Shown: positions 51,246 through 60,699 of the stretch, one piece after another
Numbering within the stretch: the first letter of the stretch is position 1
Layout of the letters: every line of letters starts with the position of its first letter
Assembly: GCA_020442065.1 (NCBI GenBank)
Contig: JAGRKZ010000023.1
Location: 29,306-93,305 of the forward strand
Direction of reading: 5' to 3'
Origin: Bauldia sp.
Lineage (GTDB): Bacteria; Pseudomonadota; Alphaproteobacteria; Rhizobiales; Kaistiaceae
DNA length: 64,000 nt
Notes under the pieces: model-generated
Told to the model about the DNA's origin: nothing
Databases searched by the model: none
What the model saw: the letters and a program-made list of their open reading frames with translations, nothing else
Translations under genes and position numbers: made by a program

Positions 51246-51836
51246 ATGTCGGACATCGAAGTCTACGGCTTTTCCGGAAGCACCTATACCCAGACCGTTC
51301 TGCTCGTCGCGGCCGAGAAGGGCCTTGCCCCGGTGCTGCGCCCGCTCGAGTTCGGGGCCGAGAGCCACCGCGTTCTCCATCCCTTCCTCCGCATGCCAGT
51401 GCTGAAGCATCGCGGCGTCCGCCTCTACGAGACCGCGGCGATCGCGGTCTATCTCGACGAGGCCTTCCCCGGGCCTGCCCTGCAGCCTCGGGCGCCGGCC
51501 GAGCACGCCTTGATGTGGCAGTGGGTCAGCGCCGCAATCGACTACGCCTATGAGCCGCTGGTGTCGGATCTGCTCGGCGCGGGCGGCGACGCGGGCACTG
51601 CCGCCGCGCGCCACCCGGCCGCCGAGGTGCTGGACCAGCTCGAGGCGGCGCTCGCCGGCGGCGGCCATCTGGCCGGTCCGGCCGTGAGCCTTGCCGATTT
51701 CGTCCTCGTGCCGATGCTGCGCTTCCATCTCGCGGCGGCCGGGGCTGGCCGGCCGCTGGCCGGCCGTCCCGCCCTCGCCGCCTGGATGGAGCGGATGACG
51801 GCACGCGAAAGTTGCCGCATACTGGAGGCGGCATGA
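51246..51836 (+). CDS. Glutathione S-transferase-like protein
   Basis: A 196-residue protein with the thioredoxin-like GST N-terminal domain: EVYGFSGSTYTQTVLLVAAEKG (catalytic Ser or Tyr region), a cis-Pro in RMPVLKHRGVRLYETAAIAVYLDEAFPG, which also carries the ET-A glutathione contact, and an all-helical C-terminal domain with LSLADFVLVP-type helix (SLADFVLVPML). It overlaps the sigma-factor gene by four bases, an odd partner, so its role may be redox sensing or detoxification tied to that regulon (inference). Confidence 0.82.
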   Translation: MSDIEVYGFSGSTYTQTVLLVAAEKGLAPVLRPLEFGAESHRVLHPFLRMPVLKHRGVRLYETAAIAVYLDEAFPGPALQPRAPAEHALMWQWVSAAIDYAYEPLVSDLLGAGGDAGTAAARHPAAEVLDQLEAALAGGGHLAGPAVSLADFVLVPMLRFHLAAAGAGRPLAGRPALAAWMERMTARESCRILEAA

Positions 51837-52660
51837 GCGAGCTTGTGAGCCGCCAGGATCGGCCTGCGAAAGGAGACGGCGACCGCGCCGTCTTCGATCG
51901 CCTCGTCGTCGCCGCGCTGCCCAAGGCCCGCGGCGTCGTCCGTCGGATGATCGGCCACCCCGAGGACACCGAGGACATCCTCCAGGAAGCCCTGCTCAAT
52001 GCCTGGAAGGCCTTCCCGGACTTCCGGGGGGAGGCGTCCTTCTCCACTTGGCTGACGACCATCGCCACCCGTGCCGCGGTCGATTTCCTCCGCCGCTCGA
52101 AGCGCTGGCGGAGCGAGGCCCAGATCGCCTACGCCAATGTCGCAGCGGTCGACGACGCCTGGCGGGACGAGATCATCTCGACCTTCGCCGCGCCGGACTT
52201 CTCCTTCGAAGTGCGCGAGCACGTCGCCTATTGCTTCGCCTGCGTCGGCCGCTCGCTGCCGCCCGACGAGCAGGCGGCCCTCGTCCTCGGCGACGTCGCC
52301 GAGATGTCGGCGCGCGATGCGGCCGGGGCGCTGGGCGTGTCGGAGTCCGTGTTCCGCCACCGCCTCGCCGCGGCGCGGCAGGCGATGCGCGATCGCTACG
52401 AGAACCTCTGCGCCCTCGTCTCCAAGACCGGCATGTGCCACCAGTGCAAAGGGCTCCGCGAAAGCGCGGCGGAAGGGCGTCGCGGTGGCCCGGTGCCCGA
52501 TGTGGCGGACTATGCCGATCGTCTGGCGGTGGTGCGGAGCGCCTCGTTCGCCGACGGAGCCGCGAGGTCGCTCCACGACATCTTCTGGCGCCGGACCAAG
52601 GAAGTCGAGGAGGCCGGAGTGGGCTCGACCGAGCGCGAGACGAATTGCGGCGTCGACTGA
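51833..52660 (+). CDS. ECF-type RNA polymerase sigma factor
   Basis: A 275-residue sigma-70 family protein. Region 2: EDTEDILQEALLNAWKAFPDF and FSTWLTTIATRAAVDFLRRSK. Region 4: LPPDEQAALVLGDVAEMSARDAAGALGVSESVFRHRLAAAR. After region 4 there is an unusual extension of about 80 residues with CHQCKGL (two Cys) that could bind zinc or sense redox state and may replace an anti-sigma factor, since no such gene is adjacent. The ATG overlaps the GST gene stop. It probably controls itself and the GST gene. Confidence 0.85.
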   Translation: MSELVSRQDRPAKGDGDRAVFDRLVVAALPKARGVVRRMIGHPEDTEDILQEALLNAWKAFPDFRGEASFSTWLTTIATRAAVDFLRRSKRWRSEAQIAYANVAAVDDAWRDEIISTFAAPDFSFEVREHVAYCFACVGRSLPPDEQAALVLGDVAEMSARDAAGALGVSESVFRHRLAAARQAMRDRYENLCALVSKTGMCHQCKGLRESAAEGRRGGPVPDVADYADRLAVVRSASFADGAARSLHDIFWRRTKEVEEAGVGSTERETNCGVD

Positions 52661-52747
52661 CGCGGCGTGGCAGAGGGCAGGGCGGGATTGCGCTCGCTCG
52701 CGTCGGGGCCTAACCGGGTCGGTCCCTGAACGGCCGGTTGAGTCGCC

Positions 52748-53992
52748 ATGCCCGCCCCCGAGGAGGCCCCTTCGCCCCAGCCCGCCTGGGCGGCGCTGCG
52801 TCATCGCGGCTTCGCTTTCCTCTGGGGGTCGCGGCTCGCCGCGACCTTCGCTGCCCAGATGGTCAGCGTTGCCGTCGGCTGGCGGGTCTACGATCTCACC
52901 CGCAACCCGTTCGATCTCGGCATGGTCGGGCTGGTCCAGTTCGCACCGGCCCTGCTCCTCGTGCTAGTCACCGGCGCGGTCGCCGATCGCTACAATCGCC
53001 GCAGGATCGTCGCCGTCTGCCTCGCGGTGGAGATGCTCTGCGCCGGGGCTCTGCTCCTCCTCGCCCTTCGCGCCAGCGTCTCGGTGGGACTGATCTTCGC
53101 CGTCCTCTTCGTCTTCGGTGTCGTCCGCGCTTTCCGCAATCCGGCGCAGCGCTCGCTCCTCCCCAATCTCGTGCCCACCGCGGCGCTCGCTTCGGCCATC
53201 GCGCTGTCCTCTTCGACCACGCAGTTCGCCGTCATTGCCGGGCCGGTCGCCGGCGGGCTGCTCTACGGCCTCGGCGCGGCGGTGCCCTTCGCCGTCGCCG
53301 CCGGCCTGTTCGGCCTCGGCATGGCCTTCGCCCTCCTCATCCCCAGGCCCGCCACGAGGACGGTGGTGCAGCCCGCGACCTGGTCGACCGTCGTCGCCGG
53401 CTTCCGCTTCATCTGGCACGAGAAGGTGGTGCTCGGCGCCGTATCGCTCGATCTCTTCGCCGTGCTTCTCGGCGGCGCTATGGCGCTGCTGCCTGCTTAC
53501 GCCCGCGATGTCCTCGAGGTCGGGCCCTGGGGCCTCGGCCTCCTTCGTGCCGGGCCCGGCATTGGCGCCCTCGTCGTCGCGCTGTGGCTCGCCGCCCGCC
53601 CGGTCCGCGATCACGCCGGGCTGGTGATGTTCGCCTGCGTCACCCTCTTCGGGCTCTTCACCCTCGTCTTCGGCCTCTCGACCGTCGTCTGGCTCTCGGT
53701 GGCCGCGCTCGCTCTTGCCGGCGCCGCCGACATGGTCAGCGTCTACATCCGCGAGACCCTGATCCAGCTGTGGACGCCGGACGCCGTCCGCGGCCGGGTC
53801 AACGCCGTCAACATGGTCTTCGTCGGCGCCTCCAACGAGCTGGGTGAGTTCCGCGCCGGCACCGTCGCCGCGCTGATCGGCGTGGTGCCGGCGGTGGTCA
53901 TGGGGGCCGTCGGCACGGTCGGCGTCGCCGTGCTGTGGATGGCTCTCTTCCCCCAGCTCCGCAAGGTCCGCCACCTCTCCGCCCGCGACTGA
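52748..53992 (+). CDS. MFS transporter, EntS-like (MFS_3) exporter
   Basis: A 414-residue membrane protein with about 12 hydrophobic helices. FLWGSRLAATFAAQMVSVAVGWRVYDLTRNPF and VLVTGAVADRYNRRRIV, where ADRYNRR is the loop 2-3 motif, mark the MFS_3/enterobactin-exporter-like family. AFRNPAQRSLLPNLVP in the middle is also typical. Proteins of this family export siderophores, drugs or lipids; the substrate is unknown. It stands alone, 87 bases after the sigma factor gene. Confidence 0.9.
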   Translation: MPAPEEAPSPQPAWAALRHRGFAFLWGSRLAATFAAQMVSVAVGWRVYDLTRNPFDLGMVGLVQFAPALLLVLVTGAVADRYNRRRIVAVCLAVEMLCAGALLLLALRASVSVGLIFAVLFVFGVVRAFRNPAQRSLLPNLVPTAALASAIALSSSTTQFAVIAGPVAGGLLYGLGAAVPFAVAAGLFGLGMAFALLIPRPATRTVVQPATWSTVVAGFRFIWHEKVVLGAVSLDLFAVLLGGAMALLPAYARDVLEVGPWGLGLLRAGPGIGALVVALWLAARPVRDHAGLVMFACVTLFGLFTLVFGLSTVVWLSVAALALAGAADMVSVYIRETLIQLWTPDAVRGRVNAVNMVFVGASNELGEFRAGTVAALIGVVPAVVMGAVGTVGVAVLWMALFPQLRKVRHLSARD

Positions 53993-54103
53993 ACCCGCGC
54001 GGCGAGGGGTACCACGCCCGCACCTCGATTTTCTTCCGGGGCACGCCGTCCCGGGCCACGCCGTCCGTCGGAAAGTACCGGCCGTCGCGCCTGATGCATT
54101 CTG

Positions 54104-54149
54104 AAATGTAACATTTTAGAACGACAGAAGGCGCCATACATAGTATGTA
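54104..54149. promoter_or_regulatory. Two palindromes, likely GntR operators
   Basis: AAATGT-A-ACATTT at 54104-54116 is a perfect inverted repeat, and TACAT-AGT-ATGTA at 54137-54149 is another. They share ATGT/ACAT arms and lie in the AT-rich stretch upstream of the GntR-type gene. They probably bind that regulator and overlap its promoter. Confidence 0.55.
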
Positions 54150-54249
54150 AAATCAAATAGTTATGCATTTCTTCCACAGAGGACGGGCAAAATCGCCTTG
54201 CCAAGCGACCGTCGCCCTGCCTATGGTCCCGCGCCAGGGAGGACAGTTC

Positions 54250-54957
54250 GTGGCGATGGTCGAAGGCCTGCGGTTGCGCGAGAGGAGCGCCTCGTTCGGG
54301 GGGCCGCGAACCCGTGGCGACGCCATCTTCGAGGTCCTGCTCGACGCCATCCTCAAGGTCGATCTCGCGCCGGGCGCCGCCCTTGCCAAGGACGCCATCG
54401 CCCGCGAGCTCGGCGTATCGCGGACGCCGGTAGGCGACGCCATCAACCGGCTCGCCGCCCTCGGCCTCGCCAGCGTCGTTCCGCAGGTCGGCTCGTTCGT
54501 GTCGCGGATCTCGCCCCAGGCGGTGATCGAGAGCTCGTTCCTGCGCAGCGCCGCCGAGTCGGCCGTGGTCCATCGCCTTGCCTCGACCGTCAACCGCGCC
54601 CTCGTCGGCGACCTCCGCGACCGCCTTGCCGAGCAGGGCCGCTTCGTTGCCGCCGGCGACACCGACCGTTTCCACGTCGCCGACGACGAGTTCCATCGTT
54701 TCCTGATCAATTCCGCCGGCATGGCCGGGGTGTGGGACCAGATCGCCACCGCCCGGCTCAACCTTGTCCGCATCCGGCGCCTCGGCCTGCCCCAGCCGGG
54801 CCGGCTTGCCGACGCCCATACCGAGCACGGCCGCATCGTCGATGAGATCGAGGCGCGCCGGCCGCGTCGGGCGGCCGAAGCGATGACCGGCCACATCCGC
54901 TACGCCGAGCTCTACCTCAAGCGGCTCGAGAAGGAGCAGCCGGATTTCTTTGTCTGA
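54250..54957 (+). CDS. GntR-family regulator (FCD type)
   Basis: About 235 residues from a GTG at 54250 that follows GGGAGG; an ATG at 54163 in the same frame has no ribosome site. The N-terminal winged helix reads LAPGAALAKDAIARELGVSRTPVGDAINRLAALG, given in parts as AKDAIARELGVSRTPV and INRLAALGL. The C-terminal FCD ligand domain has DDEFHRFLINSAG and HTEHGRIVDEIEAR with the metal-binding Asp/His residues, and HIRYAELYLKRL. It is 63 bases upstream of the sugar importer operon, which it probably represses until a ligand related to the sugar binds. Confidence 0.88.
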   Translation: MAMVEGLRLRERSASFGGPRTRGDAIFEVLLDAILKVDLAPGAALAKDAIARELGVSRTPVGDAINRLAALGLASVVPQVGSFVSRISPQAVIESSFLRSAAESAVVHRLASTVNRALVGDLRDRLAEQGRFVAAGDTDRFHVADDEFHRFLINSAGMAGVWDQIATARLNLVRIRRLGLPQPGRLADAHTEHGRIVDEIEARRPRRAAEAMTGHIRYAELYLKRLEKEQPDFFV

Positions 54958-55020
54958 GCCGGCCGGTGATGGCCGCCTCGCTCGTGTGACCGAACCAGAG
55001 AAGAAGGGAGGAACAGTACG

Positions 55021-56025
55021 ATGTCAGGATTGAACCAGCGGAGCGGCCGTCTCGTGCGGGCGGTGAGTGGAGTGGCTCTTGCGGTGGCGGTTGCTTTTGC
55101 CGCGGCGCCGGTCTCGGCAGCGGATGACGGGCCGATCATTGCGGTCAGCGGGCCGCTGTCGTGGCCGTTCTTCGCCGCCGTCAAGCAGGGCTTCGATGAT
55201 GCCGCCAAGCAGTTCGGCGTCGACTATCAATATGTCGCGGTCACCGACACGGCGAACATGACCAGCGACTACCCGCGCCTGCTCCAGCAGGCGATCAGCC
55301 GCAATCCGCGCATGCTCCTGGTCGGCGAGTTCTTCCCCGACGGCATGGATCCGCTGATCAAGGAAGCCACCGCCGCCGGCATCCCGGTGCTGATCCACAA
55401 TTCCGGCCAGACCCTTTGGGAGCAGAACGGCTCGATCGGCTTCATCGGCGAGGACCCCTACCAGATGGGTTACAAGGCCGGTGAGATCCAGGCCGCGAAG
55501 GGCGTCAGGAAGGGCCTCTGCTTCAACCAGGTGCCTGGCAACCCGACCGTCGAGGCGCGCTGCACCGGCTATGTCGATGCCATGAAGAAGGCGGGCCTCG
55601 AAACCGTCTACCAGACCATCGGCACGGGCGATGCCACCAACCCCCAGGCCATGCTCCAGGCGATCAAGGGCACGCTGCAGTCGACCCCCGACATCGACGG
55701 CATCTACACCCTCAACGCCGTGCCGGCGATCAGCGCGCTCCGCGCCGTCGAGGAGGTGGGCCGCAAGGGCGAGGTGGTGATCGGCACCGCCGATCTCTCC
55801 AACGAGGTGCTCGAGGCGATCAAGGCCGGCGACATCGCCTTCGCCATGGATCAGCAGCCCTATCTCCAGGGCTTCCTGTCGATCCAGACCGCCAAGCAGT
55901 TCCTCGACTACGGCCTCCATCCGATCGGCCACGTCAAGACCGGCCCGCTGGTGATCGATTCCTCCAACGTCGAGCGCACCCTCGAGGTCAACAAGCAGTT
56001 CTCCGGCGTCCGCGGCGCCTCGTGA
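55021..56025 (+). CDS. Sugar ABC transporter substrate-binding protein (RbsB type)
   Basis: A 334-residue periplasmic-binding protein of family 2 (Peripla_BP_4). The signal peptide spans about residues 1-33 (LAVAVAFAAAPVSAAD). Both lobes follow the ribose-binding pattern: IIAVSGPLSWPFFAAVKQGFDDAAKQFG, DPLIKEATAAGIPVLIHNSG, YKAGEIQAAKG, and VVIGTADLSNEVLEAIKAGDIAFAMDQQPYLQGFLS. GGAGG lies upstream of the ATG. Ligand specificity is unknown. Followed by a terminator-like hairpin, then permease and ATPase, so the binding protein is probably made in excess. Confidence 0.93.
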   Translation: MSGLNQRSGRLVRAVSGVALAVAVAFAAAPVSAADDGPIIAVSGPLSWPFFAAVKQGFDDAAKQFGVDYQYVAVTDTANMTSDYPRLLQQAISRNPRMLLVGEFFPDGMDPLIKEATAAGIPVLIHNSGQTLWEQNGSIGFIGEDPYQMGYKAGEIQAAKGVRKGLCFNQVPGNPTVEARCTGYVDAMKKAGLETVYQTIGTGDATNPQAMLQAIKGTLQSTPDIDGIYTLNAVPAISALRAVEEVGRKGEVVIGTADLSNEVLEAIKAGDIAFAMDQQPYLQGFLSIQTAKQFLDYGLHPIGHVKTGPLVIDSSNVERTLEVNKQFSGVRGAS

Positions 56026-56045
56026 GCGCGACGACTGCGACAACT

Positions 56046-56077
56046 GCCGGCCGGGGTTCTCCCGGCCGGCCCTTTCT
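56046..56077 (+). terminator. Hairpin between binding protein and permease genes
   Basis: Perfect 10-bp stem GCCGGCCGGG/CCCGGCCGGC with a five-base loop, followed by CCTTTCTT. It likely stops or slows part of the transcripts after the binding-protein gene, or protects its mRNA end, giving more binding protein than permease. Confidence 0.55.
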
Positions 56078-56120
56078 TGACGCTGCCCCGGATGCCGCCG
56101 ATCATCCCCGCCGACGCACC

Positions 56121-57089
56121 ATGACGAGATTGATCCGCCGACCCGAGTTCGGCGCCTTCGCGGCGTTCGTCCTCACCTACGCCTTCTTCGCCGTGGTCAC
56201 CTCCGGCGCTGGCTTCGTGTCGGTCAACGGCACCGCCGGCTGGCTCAACCTCGCCGCCGAGCTCGGCATCGTCGCCATTCCGGTCGGCATGCTGATGATC
56301 TCGGGCGAGTTCGATCTCTCCATCGGCTCGACCGTCGGCGCCGCCTCGATGGTGGTTGCCCTCGGCACCAGTTTCTTCGGCCTGCCGATCTGGCCGGCGA
56401 TTGCGCTTGCCCTTGTCCTCGGGGCGCTGATCGGCCTCGTCAACGGCCTCGCGGTGGTCAAGACCAACCTGCCGTCCTTCATCATCACCCTTGCCACCAA
56501 TTTCGTCGTGCTCGGGGCGACCATGGGCTTCTCCCGGCTCATCGCCAACGTCACCTCCAGTTCGATCGTCCAGTCGGAGTCGGCCCGCGCCGTGTTCGCC
56601 GCGCGCTGGGGCCAGGCCAACGTCTCGATCCTGTGGTGGCTCGGATTCGCGCTGGTCTGTGGCTGGCTGCTCGGCAAGACCACCTTCGGCAACTGGATCT
56701 ACGCCACCGGCGGCAACCTCACCGCCGCCCGCGGCGCCGGCGTGCCGGTCGAGCGGGTCAAGGTCATCCTCTTCGTCCTCACCGGCTTCGCTGCCGCCTT
56801 CGTCGGCGTCCTTCAGGGCGTGCAGTGGAACTCGGGCAACTCCACCTACGGCATGGGCTACGTCTTCCAGGCGCCGATCGTCGCGGTCATCGGCGGCGTG
56901 CTGCTCGGCGGCGGCTACGGCTCCGTTGTCGGCATCGTCCTCGGCACCGCGATCTTCGGCGTCATCTCGACCGGCATCTTCTACACCGGCTGGAGCACCG
57001 ACTGGGTCAACCTCTTTCTCGGGGTCCTGCTTGCCGCAGCCGTGCTCGCCAACAACTACGTGCGCCGCATGGCGCTCGCCGCGCGATAG
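56121..57089 (+). CDS. Sugar ABC transporter permease (RbsC type)
   Basis: A 322-residue inner-membrane protein with eight to ten helices. ISGEFDLSIGSTVGAASMVVALG is the RbsC-type motif, GLVNGLAVVKTNLPSFIITLATNFVVLG follows, and AVIGGVLLGGGYGSVVGIVLGTAIFG ends the core. The start at 56121 is chosen because the GTG at 56022 would translate the terminator hairpin. It is the counterpart of the truncated permease at 1-299. Confidence 0.92.
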   Translation: MTRLIRRPEFGAFAAFVLTYAFFAVVTSGAGFVSVNGTAGWLNLAAELGIVAIPVGMLMISGEFDLSIGSTVGAASMVVALGTSFFGLPIWPAIALALVLGALIGLVNGLAVVKTNLPSFIITLATNFVVLGATMGFSRLIANVTSSSIVQSESARAVFAARWGQANVSILWWLGFALVCGWLLGKTTFGNWIYATGGNLTAARGAGVPVERVKVILFVLTGFAAAFVGVLQGVQWNSGNSTYGMGYVFQAPIVAVIGGVLLGGGYGSVVGIVLGTAIFGVISTGIFYTGWSTDWVNLFLGVLLAAAVLANNYVRRMALAAR

Positions 57090-57097
57090 GTGCCGCG

Positions 57098-57880
<783 letters not shown>

Positions 57881-57883
57881 CGG

Positions 57884-59317
57884 CTAGCCCGGCTGGTGGC
57901 CGGGGAGAGGGGCCGGCACCCCGTTGCGGCGGCCGGCTGCACTCTGGTTCATCGCCCGCTCGAGGACGGGAAAGACGCGCCCGTCACTCATCTGCGCGAC
58001 GTTGAAGCGGAGAAAGGACGCTGCCGACAGTGAGACGCTGAACGCGTTTCCGGGGGCGAGAAGGACGTCGTGCTCCACGCAGCGGCGCGCGATGACCGCT
58101 GAATCGAGGCCATCCGGCAACCGGCACCAGAGATAGTATCCGTCGCGCGGAATGACCCAGGGGTGGATGCCGAGCGGCGCGAGGCGTGTGATCGCGTCCT
58201 GTCTGGCGTTCGCAAGCCGCCGGCGCAGGGCGTCCATGTGCTTGCGATAGCTGCCGCCGGCGAGGACGCCCGCGACCAGTTCGGTCGCCACCGGGCTGGG
58301 ACCGCCAAAGCTGGTCGCGACCTGCAGATCGACGAGCGCCTCGATCCATTCTCGGCTGGCGGCGATGTATCCGCAGCGGAGGGAGGCGGAGAGCGTCTTG
58401 GAGAAGCTTCCGATGCGGATGACCCGGCTGAGCCCGTCGAGGACCGCAAGGCGTGGCGAAGGCGTTGCCTCGAAGTCGGCGAAGATGTCGTCTTCGACGA
58501 TCGTCAGGCCATGAGCCGCGGCGGCGCTCAACACGCGGTGCGCGGCTTGCGGCGAGAGGGTCGCGCCGGTCGGATTGTGGAGGGCCGAGTTGGTGATGTA
58601 GAGGCGCGGCTTTTCGTCGGCGAGCGCCCGCTCGAATGCCGACAGGTCCGGTCCGGTGGGAGTGAAGGGGACGCCGACCATCCTGATCTGATGGGCCCGG
58701 AGCAGCGCCTGGAAATTGAAGTAGCAGGGATCGTCGATCACGACCGTATCGCCCGGCCGCAGCAGCAGGCGGCAGACTAGGTCGATCGCCTGCGTCCCCG
58801 AGCCGGTCAGCATGATCTGGTCGGTCGTGGCGGTGATGCCTTCGCTCGTGAAGCGGCCGAGTAGCACGCGACGCAAGCCGAGCGCGCCCCGCGTGGTGCC
58901 GTAATCGGAGAGGACGGCGCCGGCGCCGCGGGCCAGCGAGCGCAGGCCTTTTCGGATCGCTTCGTTCGGCATCCAGTCTGCCGGCAGCCAGCCGCAACCG
59001 GGCTTGAGGACGGTGGCGGGGCTGTCGAGCGATTGCCGGGACACCCAGAAGGGGTCGACGTCGCGCTCGCGCGGCGGTCCCCGTTCGGTCAGCGCCAACG
59101 GCGGCAGGTCCGCGCTGGTGACGTAGAAGCCGGAGCCACGCCGGGCGCGGAGGACACCTTCGGCGACGAGGCGGTCATAGGCTTCAACCACCGTGGACGG
59201 CGAGACGCCCATCGTCCGGGCGTAGCGGCGAACCGACTGCAGGCGGTCGCCCGGCTCCAGCGAGCGGTTTGCGACCTGGGCGCGGACAGCGTTCATGACG
59301 GCTTCGGTTCGCGTCAC
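57884..59317 (-). CDS. MocR/PdxR-type transcriptional regulator with aminotransferase domain
   Basis: A 477-residue fusion. Residues 1-70 form a GntR winged helix (QVANRSLEPGDRLQSVRRYART, SPSTVVEAYDRLVAEGVL). Residues 110-460 form a fold-type I aminotransferase: MLTGSGTQAIDLVCRLLLRPGDTVVIDDPCYFNF, NPTGATLS, and RIGSFSKTLSASLRCGY with the PLP-binding Lys. Such regulators control PLP, GABA, taurine or amino-acid export genes. It is divergent from an EamA exporter, the usual target. The GTG start at 59317 has an alternative ATG at 59296. It converges with the importer operon with only three bases between stops. Confidence 0.9.
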   Translation of the reverse strand: MTRTEAVMNAVRAQVANRSLEPGDRLQSVRRYARTMGVSPSTVVEAYDRLVAEGVLRARRGSGFYVTSADLPPLALTERGPPRERDVDPFWVSRQSLDSPATVLKPGCGWLPADWMPNEAIRKGLRSLARGAGAVLSDYGTTRGALGLRRVLLGRFTSEGITATTDQIMLTGSGTQAIDLVCRLLLRPGDTVVIDDPCYFNFQALLRAHQIRMVGVPFTPTGPDLSAFERALADEKPRLYITNSALHNPTGATLSPQAAHRVLSAAAAHGLTIVEDDIFADFEATPSPRLAVLDGLSRVIRIGSFSKTLSASLRCGYIAASREWIEALVDLQVATSFGGPSPVATELVAGVLAGGSYRKHMDALRRRLANARQDAITRLAPLGIHPWVIPRDGYYLWCRLPDGLDSAVIARRCVEHDVLLAPGNAFSVSLSAASFLRFNVAQMSDGRVFPVLERAMNQSAAGRRNGVPAPLPGHQPG

Positions 59318-59349
59318 GGTCCGCCCTACTGTCTGGTTGATTGCATCAG

Positions 59350-59389
59350 TACGGATACTCGAAATTGTATGCCACTGTTTCTGTCCGTA
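59350..59389. promoter_or_regulatory. Inverted repeat in the MocR-EamA divergent region
   Basis: TACGGA at 59350-59355 is inverse to TCCGTA at 59384-59389, and an inner ATAC/GTAT pair lies at 59355-59370. The position in the 98-base divergent spacer fits a MocR operator. Confidence 0.3.
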
Positions 59390-59415
59390 TCGCTGTCCGC
59401 CCGCTACGGCAAGTC

Positions 59416-60294
59416 ATGGCAAGCGGGCATATGGAGCGACCGACAGCAGGCTGGGGCAGCGGCCTCCTCGGCGTGATCATCTTCAGCGGATCGCTCCCCG
59501 CCACGCGCGTCGCCGTGGCCGATCTTTCGCCGGTGTTTCTGACCTCGGCGCGCGCGACGATCGCCGCGGTGCTGGGAGCGGCCCTCCTTCTCATGCTCCG
59601 CCAGAAGCCCCCGTGGCGCCGTGACCTTCCCTCGCTCGCCGTCGTGGCGCTGGGCGTGGTCGTCGGTTTCCCTCTGCTCACTGCGCTCGCGCTTCGGCAC
59701 ATCACCGCCGCGCACTCGATCGTCTTCATCGGCTTGCTGCCGCTCACCACGGCGATCTTCGGTGTCCTGCGCGGCGGCGAGCGCCCGAAGCCGGCCTTCT
59801 GGCTGTTCTCAGCCGTTGGCGCGGCCACGGTCGTGGGCTTCGCGCTGTCGCGAAGCGGTGGCGGGTCGTTCGCAGGCGATCTTCTGATGATCGCCGCCAT
59901 TCTCCTGTGCGGGCTCGGCTATGCCGAAGGCGCCACGCTGTCGCGCCGGCTTGGCGGCTGGCAGGTCATCTCGTGGGCGCTGCTGCTCTCGCTCCCGGTG
60001 GTGGCCACGATTGCGCTGCTGACCCTTCCGGATCGTTGGAGCGACGTCGGTGTGCCGGCCTGGATCGGCCTCGCCTATGTCTCGGTCTTCAGCATGCTGG
60101 TCGGGTTCGTCTTCTGGTATCGCGGCCTCGCGCTCGGCGGGATCGCGGGCGTCGGCCAGCTGCAGCTGCTGCAGCCCTTCTTCGGGTTGATGCTGGCGTC
60201 GATCTTTCTGAACGAGGCGGTCACCGGGACGATGATCGCCTCCACCCTCGTCGTCGTCGCCTGTGTCGCGGGCGCCAGGCGCTTCGCCCGGTGA
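59416..60294 (+). CDS. EamA/DMT-family transporter
   Basis: A 292-residue membrane protein with ten predicted helices in two EamA halves: LLGVIIFSGSLPATRVAVADLSPVFLTSARATIAA in the first and WIGLAYVSVFSMLVGFVFWYRGLALGGIAGVGQLQLLQP in the second, which is the conserved EamA end. The ATG at 59416 is preferred over upstream TTG 59341, which would add a polar tail and run into the regulator's promoter. It is probably an exporter of amino acids or related metabolites, controlled by the divergent MocR-type gene. Confidence 0.88.
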   Translation: MASGHMERPTAGWGSGLLGVIIFSGSLPATRVAVADLSPVFLTSARATIAAVLGAALLLMLRQKPPWRRDLPSLAVVALGVVVGFPLLTALALRHITAAHSIVFIGLLPLTTAIFGVLRGGERPKPAFWLFSAVGAATVVGFALSRSGGGSFAGDLLMIAAILLCGLGYAEGATLSRRLGGWQVISWALLLSLPVVATIALLTLPDRWSDVGVPAWIGLAYVSVFSMLVGFVFWYRGLALGGIAGVGQLQLLQPFFGLMLASIFLNEAVTGTMIASTLVVVACVAGARRFAR

Positions 60295-60699
60295 GGACCG
60301 GGGTCCATGGCCTCGCAACCGATGATCTCGGACGGGGCGCGGTCCGCTGGTCTCGCCGTCCGCGGCCGTCGTAACCCGCGGTAGACGTCCCGGAGATGTC
60401 TTCACAACTGGCGCGCCGTCGCCACGCCGCCGCCGACTGCATAGTCTTTGCGATGCAGCTCGCAACCGGAGTCGGGGACGCCCTCGAACATGGTCGCGCC
60501 GACTTCTTTGACACGTCGCACAAGCACGCTTCCGCACAGCGGACGGAGGCTGTCTTCCCGTTGTACGGTTCGCGAACGTCCGCTCCGTCAGGTCGCGGTT
60601 CGGCGGGCGGTATGGCTCTGATGGCCGCTCGCGCCGGTCGGGACAGGAGAAGGGCTTGGCACTCCGGGCGTCGGGTCGCTAACAGGGGGGAGCAAACAT
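60295..60699. other. 405-base gap with no supported gene
   Basis: Between the EamA gene and the hydrolase gene I see no protein-like frame, no tRNA and no strong hairpin. The last 15 bases hold GGGGGAG, the ribosome site of the hydrolase gene. It presumably carries that gene's promoter. Confidence 0.4.

Noticed and set aside
56022..56120. GTG start at 56022 for the sugar permease
   Set aside because: It would translate through a perfect 10-bp terminator-like hairpin and add a non-membrane tail not found in this family.
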